A stretch of 64,000 nt of DNA from RHKX01 sp963823275 (GCA_963823275.1 CAWGKW010000001.1:1054001-1118000), one strand, 5' to 3'. Positions 33,543 through 43,381 are shown, numbered from the stretch's first letter. Notes: generated by a model not told the origin, from the letters alone. A program made the numbers and translations.

Positions 33543-35023
33543 GCACCTCGTCGGTCGCCACCCTGCCCTCGGCCGTCGGCGATGTCGCCGCGGCAACGGT
33601 GCCCGATCCACATGTCGTCGTGCTCTTCGGCGCCTCCGGAGATCTCGCCGCCCGAAAGCTGCTGCCGGGCTTCTTCCATCTCGAGGGTGCTGGGCTGCTC
33701 CCTGCGGCTTACAAGATCGTCGGCACCGCGGCCGAGGATTGGGACGATGCGAGGTTCATCGACCATGCCCAGAAGGCCGTCGGCGAGTTCAGCAGGACCG
33801 AGGTCACCGACGAGGCCTGGGAGACGTTCGCCGCTCGGCTCTCCTACGTGCCGATCAGCGCCGGACCGCCGGCCCTCGACGAGGCGGTCGAGCACGCCCA
33901 GCGCGGGCTCGGAGGTGAGTTCCGGCTTCTGCATTACCTGGCGGTTCCGCCGGTGGCGTTCGAGTCGATCATCGGGACCATCACCGAGGCCCATCTGAAC
34001 GGGCCGAACTCCCGAGTGATCCTCGAGAAGCCGTTCGGACACGACTACGAGTCGGCGGTCGAGCTCAACGACAGGCTCCACGGCGCCTTCGACGACGCCC
34101 AGATCTTCCGAATCGACCACTTCCTCGGCAAGGAGGCGGTCCAGAACATCCTCGCGATGCGGTTCGCCAACGGCCTCTATGAGCCGCTCTGGAACCGCAC
34201 CAGCATCGAGTTCGTCCAAATCGATGTCCCCGAGACGCTCTCGATCGGTCATCGCGCGGGCTTCTACGAGGGCACCGGCGCCTATCGCGACATGGTCGTC
34301 ACCCACCTCCTTCAGCTGCTCAGCTACGTGGCGATGGAGCCGCCCGCCGCGCTGTCGGCCAAGGCGCTCCGCGAGGAGAAGAACAAGGTGATGCAGGCTT
34401 TCCGCATGATCGATCCCGAGAAGGTCGTCCGGGGCCAGTACGACGGCTATCTGAACGAGCAGGGCGTCGCCCCGGAATCGGACACGGAGACGTTCGTCGC
34501 GGTCGAGGTCGAGATCGACAACTGGCGCTGGGCCGGCGTTCCCTTCTACCTGCGAACCGGCAAGTGCATGGCCGAGTCGCGGCACATGGTCACCCTCGAC
34601 TTCCGCGAGCCGGCGATGAGGATGTTCCCCAACGAGGTTCAGCACCAGGGCGCCAACCAGCTCGTCTTCGAGCTCTCGGAGCCGGGCTCGATCACCGCCG
34701 ACTTCCAGGCGAAGGTCCCGGGCGCCACGATGGAGCTCGGACCCGCCCGGATGGTCTTCAAGTACGACCAGTCCTTTCAGGCGGAGAACCAGCTCGAGGC
34801 CTACGAGCGGCTGATCCACGACGCGATGCTTGGGGACGGGACGCTGTTCACGAGCGCCGAGGGGATCGAGCGCCTCTGGGCGATCAGCGCCGACGTCCTC
34901 GAGCACCCCGGTCCAATGCACCCATACCCCCAGGGTTCGTGGGGTCCGGAGGCGGCAATGGACCTGCTGGCGCCGAACCTGTGGCGATTGCCCGAAGCCG
35001 AGTTTCCGCCCACAAAGAGATGA
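33539..35023 (+). CDS. zwf: Glucose-6-phosphate 1-dehydrogenase
   Basis: 494 residues. Coenzyme motif LFGASGDLAARKLLPG (about 29-44), the active-site RIDHFLGKEAVQN (about 191-203), and EKPFGHDYESA. It oxidises glucose 6-phosphate to the lactone, entering the pentose phosphate pathway. TTG start overlapping the gnd stop by four bases. tal follows after 22 bp. Confidence 0.95.
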   Translation: MSTSSVATLPSAVGDVAAATVPDPHVVVLFGASGDLAARKLLPGFFHLEGAGLLPAAYKIVGTAAEDWDDARFIDHAQKAVGEFSRTEVTDEAWETFAARLSYVPISAGPPALDEAVEHAQRGLGGEFRLLHYLAVPPVAFESIIGTITEAHLNGPNSRVILEKPFGHDYESAVELNDRLHGAFDDAQIFRIDHFLGKEAVQNILAMRFANGLYEPLWNRTSIEFVQIDVPETLSIGHRAGFYEGTGAYRDMVVTHLLQLLSYVAMEPPAALSAKALREEKNKVMQAFRMIDPEKVVRGQYDGYLNEQGVAPESDTETFVAVEVEIDNWRWAGVPFYLRTGKCMAESRHMVTLDFREPAMRMFPNEVQHQGANQLVFELSEPGSITADFQAKVPGATMELGPARMVFKYDQSFQAENQLEAYERLIHDAMLGDGTLFTSAEGIERLWAISADVLEHPGPMHPYPQGSWGPEAAMDLLAPNLWRLPEAEFPPTKR

Positions 35024-35045
35024 CAGCCACAAGAGGAGCGATCAG

Positions 35046-36149
35046 ATGAGTACAGGCAGCGGATCCACTGCACCCAAGGACCTTCACGACGCGGGCCAGA
35101 GTCTCTGGCTCGACTACATCACCCGCGATCTCGTCAACGACGGGACCCTGCAGCGCTACATCGACGAGCTGTCGCTCACCGGGCTGACCTCCAACCCCAC
35201 GATCTTCGACAAGGCGCTGCGCGCCGGCGATCAGTACGACGCTCAGATCGGCGAGCTGCTCGCGGCCGGCAGGGTGGGTGAAGAGCTGTTCTTCGAGCTC
35301 GCGATCAGAGACCTGCAGGGCGCGGCGGACCTCTTTCGCCCGGTTCACGATCGGACCGACGGTGTCGACGGTTTCGTCTCGCTCGAGGTATCCCCGTTGC
35401 TGGCCTACGACACCGAGAAGACCACCGCCGCGGCCGCGTCGCTGCACGCGAGGGCGGCTCGGCCGAACCTGTTCATCAAGATCCCCGGGACGCCCGAGGG
35501 CCTGAGCTCGATCACCGATTCGATCGCCGCGGGAATACCCGTCAACGTCACCCTGCTCTTCGACGCCGCTCAGTACGAGCGACAGGCCGACGCCTACATG
35601 AAGGGCATCGAGCGCCGGATCGAGCGCGGGGAGGACCCGAAGGTCGAATCCGTCGCCTCGATCTTCGTCAGCCGCTGGGACGTTGCGGTGGCCGAGAAGG
35701 TGCCGGCCGGGCTCAAGGACCGGCTCGGGGTGGCCGCTTCGATCCGCGGCTATGTCGCCTACCGGCGATTGCTGGCCTCCGACCGCTGGCAGCGACTCGA
35801 GAGCGAGGGAGCGAGGCCGCAACGACTGCTCTTCGCCTCGACCGGGACGAAGGATCCGGAGTTGCCGACGACGAAATACGTGGACGAGCTCGCCGCCCCG
35901 AACACCGTCAACACGATGCCTGAAGAGACCCTCCTGGCCTACGCCGAGGAGGGCGTGCTGAGGGGTCTGCTGCCGGCTGACGGAGGTGACAACGAGTCGC
36001 TGTTGGCCGAGTTCACTGCGGCTGGAATCGATCTCGACGCCCTCGCTCAGCACCTCCAGACGGAGGGCGCCAGGAAGTTCGAGGAATCCTGGACGGACCT
36101 CCTCGAGTGCATCTCCGGCAAGGAGAGCGCAGTCGGGGCGGCAGACTGA
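35046..36149 (+). CDS. tal: Transaldolase
   Basis: 367 residues. Family sequence DELSLTGLTSNPTIFDKAL (about 40-58), VSLEVSPLLAYDT, and the Schiff-base Lys in NLFIKIPGTPEGL (about 142-154). Moves a dihydroxyacetone unit between sugar phosphates. The size is that of the actinobacterial monofunctional class. GAGGAG eight bases before the ATG. One base separates its stop from the pgi start. Confidence 0.94.
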   Translation: MSTGSGSTAPKDLHDAGQSLWLDYITRDLVNDGTLQRYIDELSLTGLTSNPTIFDKALRAGDQYDAQIGELLAAGRVGEELFFELAIRDLQGAADLFRPVHDRTDGVDGFVSLEVSPLLAYDTEKTTAAAASLHARAARPNLFIKIPGTPEGLSSITDSIAAGIPVNVTLLFDAAQYERQADAYMKGIERRIERGEDPKVESVASIFVSRWDVAVAEKVPAGLKDRLGVAASIRGYVAYRRLLASDRWQRLESEGARPQRLLFASTGTKDPELPTTKYVDELAAPNTVNTMPEETLLAYAEEGVLRGLLPADGGDNESLLAEFTAAGIDLDALAQHLQTEGARKFEESWTDLLECISGKESAVGAAD

Positions 36150-36150
36150 G

Positions 36151-37797
36151 ATGGCCGTCGTTGGCCCGGCCGGGGAATCGGGGATGAAGGGCCTCGCCGG
36201 CTGGGACGCCCTCGTCGCCAACCATGCCGAGATCGGCGATCTGCATCTCAGCGAGATGTTCGCGGTCGATCCGGGTCGCGGCGAGAGGATGGTCGCCCAG
36301 GCGGAGGGGCTGTTTCTCGACTACTCCAAGAACCGGGTGACGGACGAGACCCTGCGGCTGCTGGTTCAGCTGGCCGAGGATGCCGGGCTTCGTGAGCGGA
36401 CCGACGCGATGTTCTCGGGGGAGCGGATCAACGTCACCGAGGACCGCTCCGTTCTTCACGTAGCCCTGCGGATGCCGCGGGAGCGCTCGCTGATCGTCGA
36501 CGGGCGAGACGTAGTCGCCGACGTCCACGAGGTGCTCGACCGGATGGCCACCTTCAGCAACCGGGTCCGCAGCGGCGAGTGGACGGGACATACCGGCAAG
36601 CGGATCAGGAACGTGATCAACATCGGGATCGGCGGCTCCGACCTGGGGCCGGTGATGGCCTATCGCGCTCTCCGCCACTACTCCGACCGCGGCCTGACCG
36701 TCCGTTTCGTCTCGAACGTCGATGCGACCGATTTCATCGAGCAGACCCACGACCTCGATCCGGCCGAGACACTGTTCGTGATCGCGTCGAAGACGTTCAC
36801 GACGCTCGAGACGATGACCAACGCACGGTCCGCGCGGGAGTGGCTGCTGGCGTCGCTTGGCGACAGCTCCGCCGTCGCCAGGCATTTCGTCGCGCTCTCG
36901 ACCAACGCGGGAGAGGTCGCGGACTTCGGCATCGACACCGAGAACATGTTCGGCTTCTGGGACTGGGTCGGGGGCCGCTACTCGATGGATTCCGCGATCG
37001 GTCTGACGACGATGCTGGCGATTGGCCCGGAACTCTTCGCCGAGATGCTGGCCGGCTTCCATGCGGTCGACGAGCACTTCATCTCCGCTCCGTTCGAGCG
37101 CAACCTGCCCGCCCTGATGGGGCTGCTGACGGTCTGGTACGCGGAGCTGTTCGGTGCCGAGACGGTGGCGGTCCTGCCCTACGAGCAGTATCTGGAGCGC
37201 TTCCCGGCCTACCTTCAGCAGCTGACGATGGAGTCCAACGGCAAGCACGTCCGCCTCGATGGCTGGAGCGTCGACTACGCGACCGGCCCGATCTTCTGGG
37301 GAGAGCCGGGAACGAACGGCCAGCACTCCTTCTACCAGCTGATCCACCAGGGAACCCACCTGATCCCATGCGATCTGATCTTCTTCGCCCGCAGCCTCAA
37401 CCCGCTCGGCGATCACCACGACCTGCTCGTCGCCAACGTCTTCGCTCAGGCGGAGGCCCTGGCGTTCGGCAAGTCCGCCACCGAGGTCGGGTCCGAGGGG
37501 ACCGGGAAGCACCTCGTGCCGCACAAGACCTTCGAGGGCAACCGGCCGACCAACGTCCTCATGGCCGAGCGGCTGGACCCGGCAACGCTCGGCAAGCTGG
37601 TCGCGCTCTACGAGCACAGCGTCTTCACTCAGGGGACGATCTGGGGCATCGACTCCTTCGACCAGTGGGGCGTCGAACTCGGCAAGACGCTGGCCGAGCG
37701 AATCGTCCCGGAGCTGCAGGCGCGCGAGGAGCCCGAGCTCACCCACGACAGCTCGACCAATGCCCTGATCCGGGCCTACCGAGCCCGGAGGGGGTAG
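36151..37797 (+). CDS. pgi: Glucose-6-phosphate isomerase
   Basis: 548 residues. Signatures NIGIGGSDLGPVMAYRAL (about 154-171), SKTFTTLETMTNA, VGGRYSMDSAIGL, the active-site Glu in GEPGTNGQHSFYQLIHQGT, and the C-terminal GKTLAERIVPEL region. Interconverts glucose and fructose 6-phosphate. ATG 36151 directly follows the tal stop; an ATG 11 codons in has a G-rich upstream and is also possible. Last gene of the block, followed by repeats. Confidence 0.95.
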   Translation: MAVVGPAGESGMKGLAGWDALVANHAEIGDLHLSEMFAVDPGRGERMVAQAEGLFLDYSKNRVTDETLRLLVQLAEDAGLRERTDAMFSGERINVTEDRSVLHVALRMPRERSLIVDGRDVVADVHEVLDRMATFSNRVRSGEWTGHTGKRIRNVINIGIGGSDLGPVMAYRALRHYSDRGLTVRFVSNVDATDFIEQTHDLDPAETLFVIASKTFTTLETMTNARSAREWLLASLGDSSAVARHFVALSTNAGEVADFGIDTENMFGFWDWVGGRYSMDSAIGLTTMLAIGPELFAEMLAGFHAVDEHFISAPFERNLPALMGLLTVWYAELFGAETVAVLPYEQYLERFPAYLQQLTMESNGKHVRLDGWSVDYATGPIFWGEPGTNGQHSFYQLIHQGTHLIPCDLIFFARSLNPLGDHHDLLVANVFAQAEALAFGKSATEVGSEGTGKHLVPHKTFEGNRPTNVLMAERLDPATLGKLVALYEHSVFTQGTIWGIDSFDQWGVELGKTLAERIVPELQAREEPELTHDSSTNALIRAYRARRG

Positions 37798-37816
37798 GCC
37801 CAGCGGGCTGGAGTCA

Positions 37817-37972
37817 CCCCACCCCACCAACAACCCGACGCCCTTGCCGAGCGGCAACACCGCGCCGCCCGGCCAAAGCGGACGCGAAGCGGAGCCCCAC
37901 CCCACCAATCACCTGACGCCCCTGCCGAGCGGCAACACCGCGCAACCTGAGCAGAGCGGACGCGCAGCGGAG
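37817..37972. repeat. 78-bp tandem direct repeat, two copies
   Basis: Copies at 37817-37894 and 37895-37972 abut with an exact 78-bp period and share about 84 percent of bases. Each begins CCCCACCCCACCAA, contains CCGAGCGGCAACACCGCG and ends AGCGGACGCG-AGCGGAG. The second copy continues into ATCTGCTCGGAGTCAT, which can pair with GAGCAGA inside it. Confidence 0.85.
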
Positions 37973-38058
37973 CATCTGCTCGGAGTCATCTCAGGCAACG
38001 AGGGAAGAACCTGACTCCCACCACGCCGTTCACCGGCCTGCCGAGCGACGTTTCAGGT

Positions 38059-38079
38059 TCAGTGGTCGATTACCACTGA
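38059..38079. other. Perfect inverted repeat, possible bidirectional terminator or operator
   Basis: TCAGTGGT (38059-38066) and ACCACTGA (38072-38079) with a 5-nt loop. It sits between the convergent pgi and ROK genes. No T-run follows on either strand, so termination is only possible. Confidence 0.5.
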
Positions 38080-38106
38080 CATCCAACGAAAATCTGCCAA
38101 CGAACT

Positions 38107-38163
38107 CAACACTGCGCCGCCCGAGCAGAGCGGACGCGAAGCGGAGCATCTGCTCGGAGTCAT
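38107..38163. repeat. Partial third copy of the 78-bp repeat
   Basis: The last 57 bp match 37932-37988 closely (CAGAGCGGACGCG, AGCGGAGCATCTGCTCGGAG). The copy overlaps the stop codon of the ROK gene at 38160-38162. Confidence 0.75.
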
Positions 38164-39134
38164 CCCACCAGCAGCGCGGCGCCGAGCGCGCCACCGAAAT
38201 CGCCCAGGGCCGCGATCTCGAACTCGGGCGGATTGTCGTGGTTGAAGAGGTTCAGCTGCATCCGCTCCTCGATCCGCGGACCCATCTCCTCGCCGAAGCG
38301 GACCCCGAGGCCACCTCCGAGGATCACGATCTCGGGATCGAGCAGGTTCACGGCGGACGCGATCCCGGCACCGAGCGCCTTGATCGCTCGCTCGACCAAT
38401 TCCTTGGCCATCTCGTCGTCGCGTTCGAGGGCCTGCTGCCAGATGCCGCTGGTCAAACGCGGCTTGTCGTGCTTGGCCATCAGCTCGAACAGCTTCGTCT
38501 CGTGGCCGTGCTTGACCCGCTTGCGGGCCTCCGCCTCCATCGCCGACCGACCCGCGTAGGCCTCCATGCAGCCGTGATTTCCGCACGGGCAGATCGCCCC
38601 ACCGCGCTTGACGACCATGTGGCCGATCTCCCCGGCGGAGCCCCGTCCGTCCCAGCTCTTGCCGTCGAGGATCAGGCCGCCGCCGACGCCGGTGCCCCAG
38701 AAGACCCCGAGGACGGAGCCGCGACCGCGACCCGCGCCGAGCACGTACTCCGCCCAGGTTGCGACGTCCACATCGTTGCCCACGGCGACCGGCGTCCCGA
38801 ACGACTGAGCGAGGCTCGGGCCGAGCGGAAAGCTCTCCGCCCACTTGGGCAGGTTCTTCGCGTTCGAGACCGCCCCCGAGGCGGCGTCGATCTCGCCGGG
38901 GGAGCCCACGCCGACACCCCGAAGCGCCTTGGTCTCGGTCCCGGCCAGGCTCGCCGCTTCCCGCATCGCCCCCGCCATCGCGTCGGCGACGTCTTGAGGA
39001 CCGCCCTCGTGTGGCGTCGGGCAGCGCGACTGGCCGACGACGTTGTTCTCAGCGTCGACGACGATCGCCTGGATCTTGGTGCCGCCGAGGTCGATGCCCC
39101 CGCGCCGGGTGCCGCGTCTCATCAAGGGTGTCAT
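38160..39134 (-). CDS. ROK family sugar kinase (glucokinase-like)
   Basis: 324 residues. ATP motif GGIDLGGTKIQAIVVD (about 12-27), active-site Asp in AVGNDVDVA, and the ROK zinc motif CPCGNHGCMEAYAG (about 187-200). The zinc motif and sequence fit glucokinase-type ROK proteins that feed glucose 6-phosphate to zwf or pgi. Its ATG overlaps by one base the stop of the cyclase gene, so the two are coupled. Confidence 0.88.
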   Translation of the reverse strand: MTPLMRRGTRRGGIDLGGTKIQAIVVDAENNVVGQSRCPTPHEGGPQDVADAMAGAMREAASLAGTETKALRGVGVGSPGEIDAASGAVSNAKNLPKWAESFPLGPSLAQSFGTPVAVGNDVDVATWAEYVLGAGRGRGSVLGVFWGTGVGGGLILDGKSWDGRGSAGEIGHMVVKRGGAICPCGNHGCMEAYAGRSAMEAEARKRVKHGHETKLFELMAKHDKPRLTSGIWQQALERDDEMAKELVERAIKALGAGIASAVNLLDPEIVILGGGLGVRFGEEMGPRIEERMQLNLFNHDNPPEFEIAALGDFGGALGAALLVG

Positions 39135-39772
39135 CAGCTCTCCTGATCCTCTCGTCCGACATCTCTCAGCAGGACTCTGGCCGGCGCTCCATCGGTGTCG
39201 ATCAGACGCATCGGCAGGCAGATCAGCTCGTAGGGACCCGGATCGATCTCGCGGAGATCGAGGCCCTCGAGCGCGACCACGCCGTTGCCGAGCAGCTCGA
39301 CATGGGCGTCGTGATCACCGATCGAGAGATAGTCGATCCCGACGAGGCTGATCCCGCGCTCGAGCACCCAGGAGGCGCCGCTGCCGTCGAGGCGGACGAA
39401 GTCGTGGGTGAACTCGCCGAGCTCCCAGAGCCTGGAATTGGGCGTCTTCAGGATCAGGCGCTCGGTCCCGGCGGGAATCCCGGCCGCCTCGAGCGCCGGT
39501 CGGTCGATGGCGTCGCCGAGGTCGGTCAGCTCGACGACCTCGCAGCGGCCGAGCATCGCCTCGAGCGGCAACGCGTCGACCCCCTTGCCGTCGTCGAAGA
39601 AATGCAGGGAACCATCGATGTGGGTGCCCGAGTGCACGCCCATCGTCAGGCGGCTGACGTTGGCACCGTCCCCGTCCTCGATCGCCAGCGCCCGCTCCAC
39701 CTTCACGCCCGGGTTCTTCCGGTAGATGATCATCCCCGGATGGACCGGTATGGAGACGTCGTGGAGGGCCAC
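39134..39772 (-). CDS. Cyclase family protein (arylformamidase-like)
   Basis: About 212 residues. HSGTHIDGSLHFF (metal-binding His-x-Gly-x-His-x-Asp type, about 48-60) and GIDYLSIGD fit the cyclase/KynB superfamily, metal-dependent amidases or lactonases including N-formylkynurenine formamidase. No tryptophan-catabolism genes are adjacent, so substrate is open. Conservation begins at VALHDVSIPVHPGM; I use GTG 39772, while ATG 39841 would add 23 poorly structured residues. Upstream of the ROK gene in the same transcript. Confidence 0.8.
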   Translation of the reverse strand: MALHDVSIPVHPGMIIYRKNPGVKVERALAIEDGDGANVSRLTMGVHSGTHIDGSLHFFDDGKGVDALPLEAMLGRCEVVELTDLGDAIDRPALEAAGIPAGTERLILKTPNSRLWELGEFTHDFVRLDGSGASWVLERGISLVGIDYLSIGDHDAHVELLGNGVVALEGLDLREIDPGPYELICLPMRLIDTDGAPARVLLRDVGREDQES

Positions 39773-39864
39773 GGCGACGAGACTACCCTCACTCCTCCCA
39801 CATCGGCCACCGCCGCCGTTATCGTCACGGTCGCCTTGCACCCCGCCCTCCAGCCCTGATCCAG

Positions 39865-40836
39865 ATGAGCGCCCGACATATCGGCGTCGACGTCGGCGGG
39901 ACGAAGATCGCCGTGGCAGTTCTCGAGGGCGGATCGCTCAGCCATCACAGCATCGAGCCGACCGACGCCGAGAGCGCCGAGGTGCTGATCGACGAGATCT
40001 GCTCGCTGGTTACAGGGGTCGGTACCGACGGGGTCAGTTCGGTTGGCGTGGGAGTCCCCTCCGTGGTCGACTTCGAGACCGGGACCGCCCGCACATCGGT
40101 CAACGTCCCGCTGGCCGACATTCCCCTCCGCAGCGTCCTCGGCGATCGCCTCGGGCTGCCCGTCTTCGTGGACAACGACGCCACCCTCGCGGCCCTGGCC
40201 GAGGCGTGCGTCGACGGCGAGATCGAAATCGAGAACCTCGCGATGTTGACGGTCGGAACGGGGGTCGGAGGCGGCCTCGTCCTCAACGGCCGGCCCTACC
40301 GGGGCGCCACGGGGGCGGCCGCGGAGCTCGGGCACATGCTGATCGGGCTCGATCTCGGGGACGGGGTGGCGGAGCCGTTGGGCTTTCCCCAGCCCGGCTC
40401 GCTGGAGTCCTTCGCCGCCGGATCGGTTCTCGACCGCCTTGCCCGGGCCGCTGCCGAGGCCAATCCGGATTCCCACCTGGGGGCTCGCCTCGGCCGGGGC
40501 GAGGAGATCGACGGCCACGATGCCGTTGAGGGGGCCCAGGCAGGGGACGAGATTGCAATCGACCTGCTCCGCATCCTCGGCGAGCGCCTCGGGATCGGAA
40601 TCGCGAACGTGATCAACGCATTGGACCCCGACGTGGTGGCGATCGGCGGCGGGGTTTCCATCGCCGGCGACCTGCTGCTCGAGCCCGCGCGCCGGGTCGC
40701 TGCGGGCTACGTGCTGCCGGGGGTCGGAACGAGGACCGAGATCCGACTCTCGGTGCATGGCCCGACCGCCGGCGTGCTCGGGGCCGCACTACTTGCCAAA
40801 CAGGAACTGAAGCGACGAGAGGAATCAGCTCGATGA
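39865..40836 (+). CDS. ROK family protein lacking the zinc motif
   Basis: 323 residues. ATP motif IGVDVGGTKIAVAVLEG (about 6-22), FVDNDATLAALAEA with active-site Asp, and TVGTGVGGGLVLNG. At the position of the ROK zinc motif it reads GFPQPGSLESFAAG, without cysteines, unlike its neighbour at 38160. It may be a sugar kinase that folds without zinc. Its stop overlaps the tkt start (ATGA), so it belongs with tkt and rpiB. Confidence 0.85.
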   Translation: MSARHIGVDVGGTKIAVAVLEGGSLSHHSIEPTDAESAEVLIDEICSLVTGVGTDGVSSVGVGVPSVVDFETGTARTSVNVPLADIPLRSVLGDRLGLPVFVDNDATLAALAEACVDGEIEIENLAMLTVGTGVGGGLVLNGRPYRGATGAAAELGHMLIGLDLGDGVAEPLGFPQPGSLESFAAGSVLDRLARAAAEANPDSHLGARLGRGEEIDGHDAVEGAQAGDEIAIDLLRILGERLGIGIANVINALDPDVVAIGGGVSIAGDLLLEPARRVAAGYVLPGVGTRTEIRLSVHGPTAGVLGAALLAKQELKRREESAR

Positions 40837-42872
40837 CCCAGACCACCGAACTCGGAACGAACGGGGAGAAGTCGATCGACGCGCTCTCGGTCAACACGAT
40901 CCGGACGCTCGCGATGGACGCCGTCCAGAAGGCGAACTCCGGCCACCCCGGCACGCCGATGGGCCTCGCCCCGCTCGGGTACGTCCTCTACTCGCAGGTC
41001 ATGCACCACAACCCGGCAAACCCCCACTGGCAGAACCGGGACCGGTTCGTGCTCAGCGCTGGACACGCCTGCATGCTCCAGTACGCGTGTCTGCATCTGT
41101 CCGGCTACGACCTCTCGCTCGAGGACATCAAGCGGTTCCGGCAGTGGCAGAGCCGGACGCCCGGCCACCCCGAGTTCCGTCACACCGCCGGGGTCGAGGT
41201 CTCGACCGGACCGCTGGGCCAGGGGGTTGCCAACGCGGTCGGCTTCGCGCTCGCCGAGGCCCACCTCGCCGCCACGTTCAACCGGCCGTCGCAGGAGATC
41301 GTCGACCATCACACGTTCTTCATCGCCGGGGACGGCGACATGGAGGAGGGGATCTCGAGCGAGGCAGCCTCGCTGGCGGGGTACCTCGGGCTCGGCAAGC
41401 TGATCGGTATATACGACGACAACAAGATCACGATCGAGGGCCCGACCGACCTCGCCTATCACGACGACGTCGGCAAGCGGTTCGAGTCCTATGGCTGGTC
41501 GGTTCACCGCCTCGACATCAACTCCTCACTCGAGCGAATCGAGGAGGCGCTCGAGGAGGCGAAGTCGGTCGCCGACCGCCCCTCGCTGGTCATCCTCCCG
41601 TCGCACATCGGCTACGGCAGCCCGCACAAGCAGGACGCGGCCTCCGCGCACGGGGCGCCGCTCGGGGAGGACGAGGTCAGGCTGACCAAGGAGGCGCTCG
41701 GCTGGCCCTACGAGGAGCCGTTCACGGTCCCGCCGGAGGTCTACGAGCACTTCGAGGCGGTCAAGCAGCGTGGTCTGGCCGATGAGGAGTCATGGGATGA
41801 GCTCTTCGATTCCTACTCCGCCGAGCACGCCGACCTGGCCGACCAGTTCGTCAAGTTGACGAGGCGGGACGGCCCCGGAGCTGCCGCCACCCGCAGAGGG
41901 TCCCGACGTTCGAGACCGGAGAACAGATCGCGACACGGACGGCCTCGGGCAAGGCGCTCAACTGGCTGGCCCCGCACGTCCCCGCCCTGATCGGTGGAGC
42001 CGCGGATCTGGCGCCGTCGACCTCGACGAACCTCGACGACTACGCGAGCGTGCGCCGCCACGATTTCGGCGGTCGCAATCTCCACTTCGGCATCCGCGAG
42101 CATGCGATGGGGGCGATCGTGAACGCGATGACGATCGAGGGCCTCCGCGCCTTCGGAGCGACGTTCCTCGTCTTCTCCGACTACATGCGGGGGGCGATCC
42201 GGCTCGCGGCGATCATGGAGATCCCGTCCATCTTCGTCTTCACCCATGACTCGGTCGGCGTCGGCGAGGACGGCCCGACCCATCAGCCGGTCGAGCAGGT
42301 GGCCTCGCTGCGGGCAATGCCCAACATCGAGGTGCTTCGTCCGGCGGACGCGCATGAGACGATCCTCGCCTGGCGTTGGCTGCTCGGCGGCGCGTCGGAG
42401 CCGGCGGTCCTGGCCCTGAGCCGGCAGAAGTTGCCGGTGCTCGACGGTGATGCCGTTCCCGAGGATGCGATCGAGCGGGGGGCCTACGTGCTCCGCGACT
42501 CCGACGGCCAGCCGGACCTGATCCTGATCGGCACCGGCTCGGAGGTCTCGCTCTGCCTCGATACCGCCGACCTGCTCGCGGCCGAGGGCACCGCCGTCCG
42601 GGTCGTCTCGATGCCGAGCACGACCCGGTTCGCCAAGCAGGAGGAGGCCTACCGCGACGCGGTCCTGCCCCCGTCGGTCAAGCGGCGGATGTCGGTCGAG
42701 GCCGGGTCCACGTTCGGCTGGGATCGCTGGGTCGGCGACGAGGGCCACAGCGTCGGCATCGATCACTTCGGCGCCTCGGCGCCGGCGAGCGCGATCTTCG
42801 AGGGCTTCGGGCTGACCCCCGCCGCGGTGGCCGAGCCACGCCCGCCAGTTGATCGCCGGAGAGAAGCCGTGA
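40833..42872 (+). CDS. tkt: Transketolase, reading frame interrupted
   Basis: About 678 residues in one gene broken by three apparent extra bases near 41874, 41907 and 42836. The N-terminal part has MDAVQKANSGHPGTPMGLAP and the thiamine-diphosphate motif GDGDMEEGISSEA; the second part has GGAADLAPST, FGIREHAMGAIVNAM and HDSVGVGEDGPTHQPVEQ. After the last repair it ends in a typical transketolase tail (EHARQLIAGEKP) at TGA 42870-42872. It transfers two-carbon units in the pentose phosphate pathway. Without the repair its frame runs into rpiB. Confidence 0.92.
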
Positions 42873-43381
42873 GATTCGCCTGCGGGTTCGACCACGGCGG
42901 CCTGCCGCTCAAGGACACGGTCCTCGATGCCCTGAGGGCCGATGACCACGTCCCGATGGACCTGGGTGCCCACGAGCTCGACCCCAACGACGACTATCCG
43001 GACTTCGCGCTCGCGGTGGTCAGAGCGATCGTGGCCGGCGACGCGGAGCGGGGGATCCTCGTCTGCGGCTCCGGCGCCGGCGTCGCCGTGGCGGCGACGA
43101 AGGTCGAGGGAATCCGCGCGGCGATGGCTCACGACACCTACACCGCCGCCCAGTGCGTCGAGCACGACAACTGCAACGTCCTTGCGCTCGGCGCCCGCGT
43201 GATCGGCCCGGAGATCGCCGGCGAGCTCGTCGGCGCCTTCGCCAACGCCGTCTTCAGCGGCGAGGAGCGCCACGTCCGACGCCTGGCCAAGGTCGACGCG
43301 ATCGAGCGTGACGGCGTCGACGCCCGTCTCGAGCCCCGCCCTGACCTCAGCGGAGCCGCTGAGCGCCGCAGTAGACGTTGA
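42869..43381 (+). CDS. rpiB: Ribose-5-phosphate isomerase B
   Basis: 170 residues. RFACGFDHGGLPLKD at the start, the catalytic-region VCGSGAGVAVAATKVEGIRAA (about 67-87), AAQCVEHDNCNVLALGARV (about 96-114). Interconverts ribose and ribulose 5-phosphate. The GTG start at 42869 overlaps the repaired tkt stop (GTGA). The C-terminus is about 20 residues longer than usual and its last 35 bp overlap the convergent fdhD gene. Confidence 0.92.
   Translation: MRFACGFDHGGLPLKDTVLDALRADDHVPMDLGAHELDPNDDYPDFALAVVRAIVAGDAERGILVCGSGAGVAVAATKVEGIRAAMAHDTYTAAQCVEHDNCNVLALGARVIGPEIAGELVGAFANAVFSGEERHVRRLAKVDAIERDGVDARLEPRPDLSGAAERRSRR

Larger units (their letters stand above)
37798..38159. other. Repeat-bearing intergenic region between pgi and the ROK gene
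   Basis: 362 bp without a supported gene between convergent genes. It holds two tandem 78-bp repeats, a partial third copy that runs into the 3' end of the ROK gene, and an 8-bp-arm hairpin. Frames crossing it are shadows. Confidence 0.75.
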
